36,818 nucleotides of DNA from JBGTLA01 sp041744375 (GTDB lineage: Bacteria > Actinomycetota > Acidimicrobiia > Spongiisociales > ZC4RG35). Numbering within the stretch: position 1 is the first letter of the stretch; each line of letters starts with the position of its first letter. The notes under the pieces were generated by a model, which was given only the letters and a program-made list of their open reading frames with translations, ran no database searches and was not told the DNA's origin. The position numbers were made by a program, and so were the translations under genes. This document shows, in pieces, positions 34,152 through 36,818 of this stretch. The stretch lies in the NCBI GenBank assembly GCA_041744375.1, contig JBGTLA010000101.1:1-36818 (forward strand). Reading direction: 5' to 3'.

Positions 34152-34664
34152 ATGCCCGAGCCTTCGGCGGAGCTCTTGAACAAGGTCACCTGGATGATTC
34201 CCAATGTATTGGCGTTGGTGGGTTCCCGGGCGGGAGACGAGTGGAACGGCATGACCACTTCGTGGATAACCCAGGTTTCGATGGAGCCCGTCCTGGTGGG
34301 CGTCGGCGTCGACAACAAGGCCGTGACTCATCGCCTCATCGCCTCCTCGGGGGTCTTCACGGTGAACTTGTGGTCGTCGGACGACACGCGGGTGTTCGTC
34401 AAGTTCTCCAAGCCGGCCACCAAGGAAGGGATGGAGCTCAACGGGCGGCCGATCCGGGAAGGGGAAACAGGTGCCCCCGTCTTCACCGAGGCCATCGCTT
34501 GGTTCGAGTGCACCGTTCGTCACACCTTCGACATGGGCACCCACACCCTCTTCGTGGGTGAGATCGTGGCGGCCGGCGTGGACGACGAGGTCGAGGGGAG
34601 GCGGGCGGCGGCGCTCTCGGATACCCGCATGAAATATGGCGGAGTCAAACGCGGAGGCCAGTGA
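34152..34664 (+). CDS. Flavin reductase-like FMN-binding protein
   Basis: This 170-residue protein of the flavin-reductase (split-barrel) family typically reduces FMN or FAD with NAD(P)H to feed two-component monooxygenases. WNGMTTSWITQVSMEPVLVGVGV is the conserved flavin-binding block, and HTLFVGEIVAAGVDDE the later strand. ATG 34152 has GAGGAG seven bases upstream; the ATG at 34146 would leave only one base. No monooxygenase partner is adjacent. The family also contains F420-linked enzymes, so the cofactor is not certain. Confidence 0.87.
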   Translation: MPEPSAELLNKVTWMIPNVLALVGSRAGDEWNGMTTSWITQVSMEPVLVGVGVDNKAVTHRLIASSGVFTVNLWSSDDTRVFVKFSKPATKEGMELNGRPIREGETGAPVFTEAIAWFECTVRHTFDMGTHTLFVGEIVAAGVDDEVEGRRAAALSDTRMKYGGVKRGGQ

Positions 34665-34680
34665 TGGAACTGCGGGTCGA

Positions 34681-34699
34681 TGGTCAGGTCGCCTGATCA
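34681..34699. terminator. Hairpin between convergent genes
   Basis: TGGTCAGG (34681-34688) pairs with CCTGATCA (34692-34699), with one G-T wobble and the loop TCG. It is the main structure in the 54-base gap between the flavin reductase and DUF4032 genes. No strong T-run follows on either strand, so function as a terminator is inferred from position. Confidence 0.4.
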
Positions 34700-34718
34700 C
34701 GGGCGGCACCCGTGGACC

Positions 34719-35957
34719 TCAGGCCCGCACAGCACCTGGGGTTGAATCTCGGGGCGCCGTCTCAGGTGGTGGATATCCCGGCCGGCCTTGGGCCATCCAA
34801 TCCTCCAGAGCCTCGGAGGTGGGGACATCTCGGTTCTGGGCGCTGGCCATGTTGTAACGGTGGTGGAGGACATCGCAGTAGGCCTGGATGGGGTCGTTGA
34901 CGCCTTGGGTGGCCATCAGTGCCGCCACCATCGGCTCGAACTCGGACACCCGCCAGCGGACGGCGGCCACGTTCTTCATGGTCGACGTGGAGGTGCCTTC
35001 GCGTGCCTGGTAGTAGTGGAGGTCGGCCAGTATCTGGCGGGCCTGGTTTTCGAGGGCGTCGATACCGGTCAGCTCCTTGAGACGCCGGGAGTGGAACGTC
35101 CTGCCTCCCACCCGGAGCTTGAAGCGGAGTTCGTTGCCGTCCTCGGCCGGGACTACGTCGATCTCGTCGACGTCGAAGCCGAGGGCATTGATCCGCTCGA
35201 TACGTTCCGTGATCCGGTACCGCTCGATGGACCGGATGACCTCTTCGTCTCTCAACTCGCGCCACAGCTGGTGGTATCGATCGGCGATCTCTTCGCCCAT
35301 GGACAGGTCGGCGTGCTGGAGGTCCGTTTCGGCCTGGGCGGCGATGTCGGCCATGCCGCCGGCCACGTTTTCGATCATGATCGAGATGTCCTCGTGACGC
35401 TGCCCGTCGGAGAGCCCGCCGGGATGCATCGATGCCGTCTCGGCGTCGACCATGATCGTCTCGATGGCGTCGGCGTCCCACCGATACAGGACGTTCGACA
35501 GCGAACAATCGCCCCAATAGCAACCGGCGACGTGGAGCTCGACGAGGAGATGGGCGAAGGCGTCGAGCATCCGCACCCGATTGGGCCCGAACCCGGGCCC
35601 GGCCAGCAACTCACGATACGAGAAAGAGAAAGCCTCGTAGGCCGTGATCAGGGCCGCCGATGACTCGTCGTGGCGATCGGGGCTGCGGTTGGTCACCAGC
35701 CCGACGGCAATCACGGCCGGGGCGGACACGTCTTCGAGCTGTCGAAGAACGCCGTAGTCGTTGCGGGCCGCTCGCTCCGGGAGCTCTTTGATGGCGTAAA
35801 TGCCGACCGCCGTCTCGACGAAGCGGACGACATGTCGGGATATGCCTTTGGGGAGGTCGACCAGCTCGGGATTGGTCCACGCCTCCAGCGATTCCTCCCA
35901 CGGCAGGTCGAGGAAGTCGGGGTGACCGGCGCGCACGGTGATGGTCGGCTTGGGCAT
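34719..35957 (-). CDS. DUF4032 protein with kinase-like fold
   Basis: This 412-residue protein from ATG 35957 combines a kinase-like N-terminal half with a DUF4032 region. Kinase features are Lys57 in YAIKELPERAARND (beta-3 lysine position), His142 and Asp150 in LHVAGCYWGDCSLSNVLY (catalytic loop with Asn155), and Asp171 in IMVDAETAS (metal-binding Asp). The pattern resembles lipopolysaccharide or Kdo kinases. The C-terminal half is helical and charged and includes the conserved ITERIERINALGFDVDEID. It begins 19 bases after the nei stop and is probably co-transcribed with nei. The phosphate acceptor is unknown. An in-frame extension upstream to 36101 lies within nei and is not likely to be used. 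Confidence 0.82.
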   Translation of the reverse strand: MPKPTITVRAGHPDFLDLPWEESLEAWTNPELVDLPKGISRHVVRFVETAVGIYAIKELPERAARNDYGVLRQLEDVSAPAVIAVGLVTNRSPDRHDESSAALITAYEAFSFSYRELLAGPGFGPNRVRMLDAFAHLLVELHVAGCYWGDCSLSNVLYRWDADAIETIMVDAETASMHPGGLSDGQRHEDISIMIENVAGGMADIAAQAETDLQHADLSMGEEIADRYHQLWRELRDEEVIRSIERYRITERIERINALGFDVDEIDVVPAEDGNELRFKLRVGGRTFHSRRLKELTGIDALENQARQILADLHYYQAREGTSTSTMKNVAAVRWRVSEFEPMVAALMATQGVNDPIQAYCDVLHHRYNMASAQNRDVPTSEALEDWMAQGRPGYPPPETAPRDSTPGAVRA

Positions 35958-35976
35958 CGGAGCAAGAGTATTGGCT

Positions 35977-36756
35977 TCACGTCTGACAGGTGGGGCACCA
36001 GAAGGTGAGGCGTGGGGGCTCGCCCACCCAGCCTCGGCGGATGGCGGTCCTGCACCGTCGACAGGGCCTCCCGCCGCGCTGGTACACCCAGGCGGTCGCA
36101 TCGGCCCGTCCCGTCGTCGACCGTATCGGTCGGTGGGCGTTGGGGAGCATGAGGCGCCGGGCCCGACGACCGAGCGCCAGCCGTTCGTCGAGATCGAGGT
36201 CCGCCACGGCCCGGTCGGGGGCGATACCTTCCAGGAACAACACCTCGGCCTTGTACTCGTTGCCCACTCCGGCCAACACGCGCTGGTCCAAGAGGAAGTC
36301 CGACACCGTCCGGTCGCCCCGATAACGCTCCGCCCTTTCCCGGAAACGGTCCAGGTCGAAGTTCTCGCCGAGGACGTCGGGTCCGAGCCTGCGCAGGGAG
36401 TGGTCGATCACCTGGCGGCGGTCGACCTCCACGGTAGGAGCGGCCACCACGGCGGCGACCCCGGCCTTCGTCCTCAAAGCCATCCTCACCCGCCCGTTCT
36501 CACGTGGCGGTGTCGGTCCCGAGATCAGCACCCGCCCGGGCATGCCGAGATGAATATGAATCGTCAAACCCGAAGCCGCCACGTCGATGAGGAGGTGCTT
36601 TCCGATGGTTCGGATCCCGGCGACGGTGTCACCCGTCAGACGGTCGGCGTGGCGCCGGACGTCGGGGGCCGTGCCGCCGACCGCATCGATCACCTGCCGC
36701 CACAAGACCGGTGTCAGGCGGTCGGCCGCCCTGGTGTAGGAGTCACCTTCCGGCAT
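35977..36756 (-). CDS. nei: Endonuclease VIII-like DNA glycosylase
   Basis: This 259-residue Nei-type bifunctional glycosylase/AP lyase removes oxidised pyrimidines. MPEGDSYTRAADRL is the Nei opening, with Pro2 as nucleophile and Glu3 as acid; Lys53 in RTIGKHLLID is the conserved turn lysine. LDQRVLAGVGNEYKAEVLFLEGI is the helix-two-turn-helix that binds DNA. The zinc finger has C232-x2-C235 and C254-x2-C257 at the extreme C-terminus. It is most like the mycobacterial Nei2 group. ATG 36756 is clear. It is the first gene of a two-gene unit with the DUF4032 kinase-like gene, and no LexA box is visible in the 62 bases upstream inside the window. Confidence 0.93.
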   Translation of the reverse strand: MPEGDSYTRAADRLTPVLWRQVIDAVGGTAPDVRRHADRLTGDTVAGIRTIGKHLLIDVAASGLTIHIHLGMPGRVLISGPTPPRENGRVRMALRTKAGVAAVVAAPTVEVDRRQVIDHSLRRLGPDVLGENFDLDRFRERAERYRGDRTVSDFLLDQRVLAGVGNEYKAEVLFLEGIAPDRAVADLDLDERLALGRRARRLMLPNAHRPIRSTTGRADATAWVYQRGGRPCRRCRTAIRRGWVGEPPRLTFWCPTCQT

Positions 36757-36818
36757 TGCTGCCCCGCCACGCCAGGCCCCGAGGGGCGGGGACGAAACCG
36801 TGACGCCCGAGGGCGCCC

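Noticed and set aside
36757..36818. GC-rich hairpin GCCCC-GA-GGGGC upstream of nei at the right edge
   Set aside because: It has no T-run, and the neighbouring gene is outside the window, so no role can be supported.

Overview
The window is a high-GC stretch of bacterial chromosome with tightly packed genes on both strands and no gene-free gap longer than about 160 bases. GTG and TTG starts are frequent. An F420-type luciferase-like oxidoreductase, a DUF222/13E12 HNH nuclease, a DUF4032 kinase-like protein, a DUF2277 protein, an IcmF mutase, and the ImuA'/ImuB/DnaE2 set under LexA boxes of the CGAAC-N4-GTTCG type together point to Actinomycetota, probably Acidimicrobiia or a close relative. 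That placement is inference from gene content. I saw no rRNA, tRNA, CRISPR array, prophage or insertion sequence.

Layout. 1-5.8 kb: tail of an unidentified gene, a double terminator, ettA (broken by one extra base), a membrane protein, an Fpg/Nei-type glycosylase, a heptad-repeat spacer, then the SOS-controlled imuA'-imuB pair. 5.8-8.8 kb: a plsC/SGNH-hydrolase pair on the minus strand, a luciferase-like monooxygenase and a small hypothetical. 8.8-13.6 kb: icmF, a DUF2277 gene and an LCP-family cell-envelope gene. 13.6-18.9 kb: a frameshifted HNH nuclease, valS, ychF and a universal stress protein. 19-22.5 kb: a large secreted subtilase with three SLH-like repeats. 22.6-27.5 kb: a dodecin/metallo-beta-lactamase pair, a DUF2007-like gene and SOS-controlled dnaE2. 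27.6-33.2 kb: two lipoproteins with Thr-rich linkers, a lytic-transglycosylase-like protein, an AroQ-alpha/beta-hydrolase fusion and an ABC exporter. 33.2-36.8 kb: a zinc-ribbon-like hypothetical, a second Usp, a flavin reductase, and a nei/DUF4032 pair.

The clearest theme is DNA repair and SOS mutagenesis. ImuA', ImuB and DnaE2 form the actinobacterial translesion mutasome. Here they sit in two loci about 18 kb apart, each with its own LexA operator, and base-excision glycosylases lie near both ends of the window. Other points to note are the AroQ-hydrolase fusion, two genes each broken by a single extra base (ettA and the HNH nuclease), a perfect 26-bp operator palindrome placed for leaderless dnaE2 expression, and a hairpin that buries the ribosome binding site of the ABC exporter.
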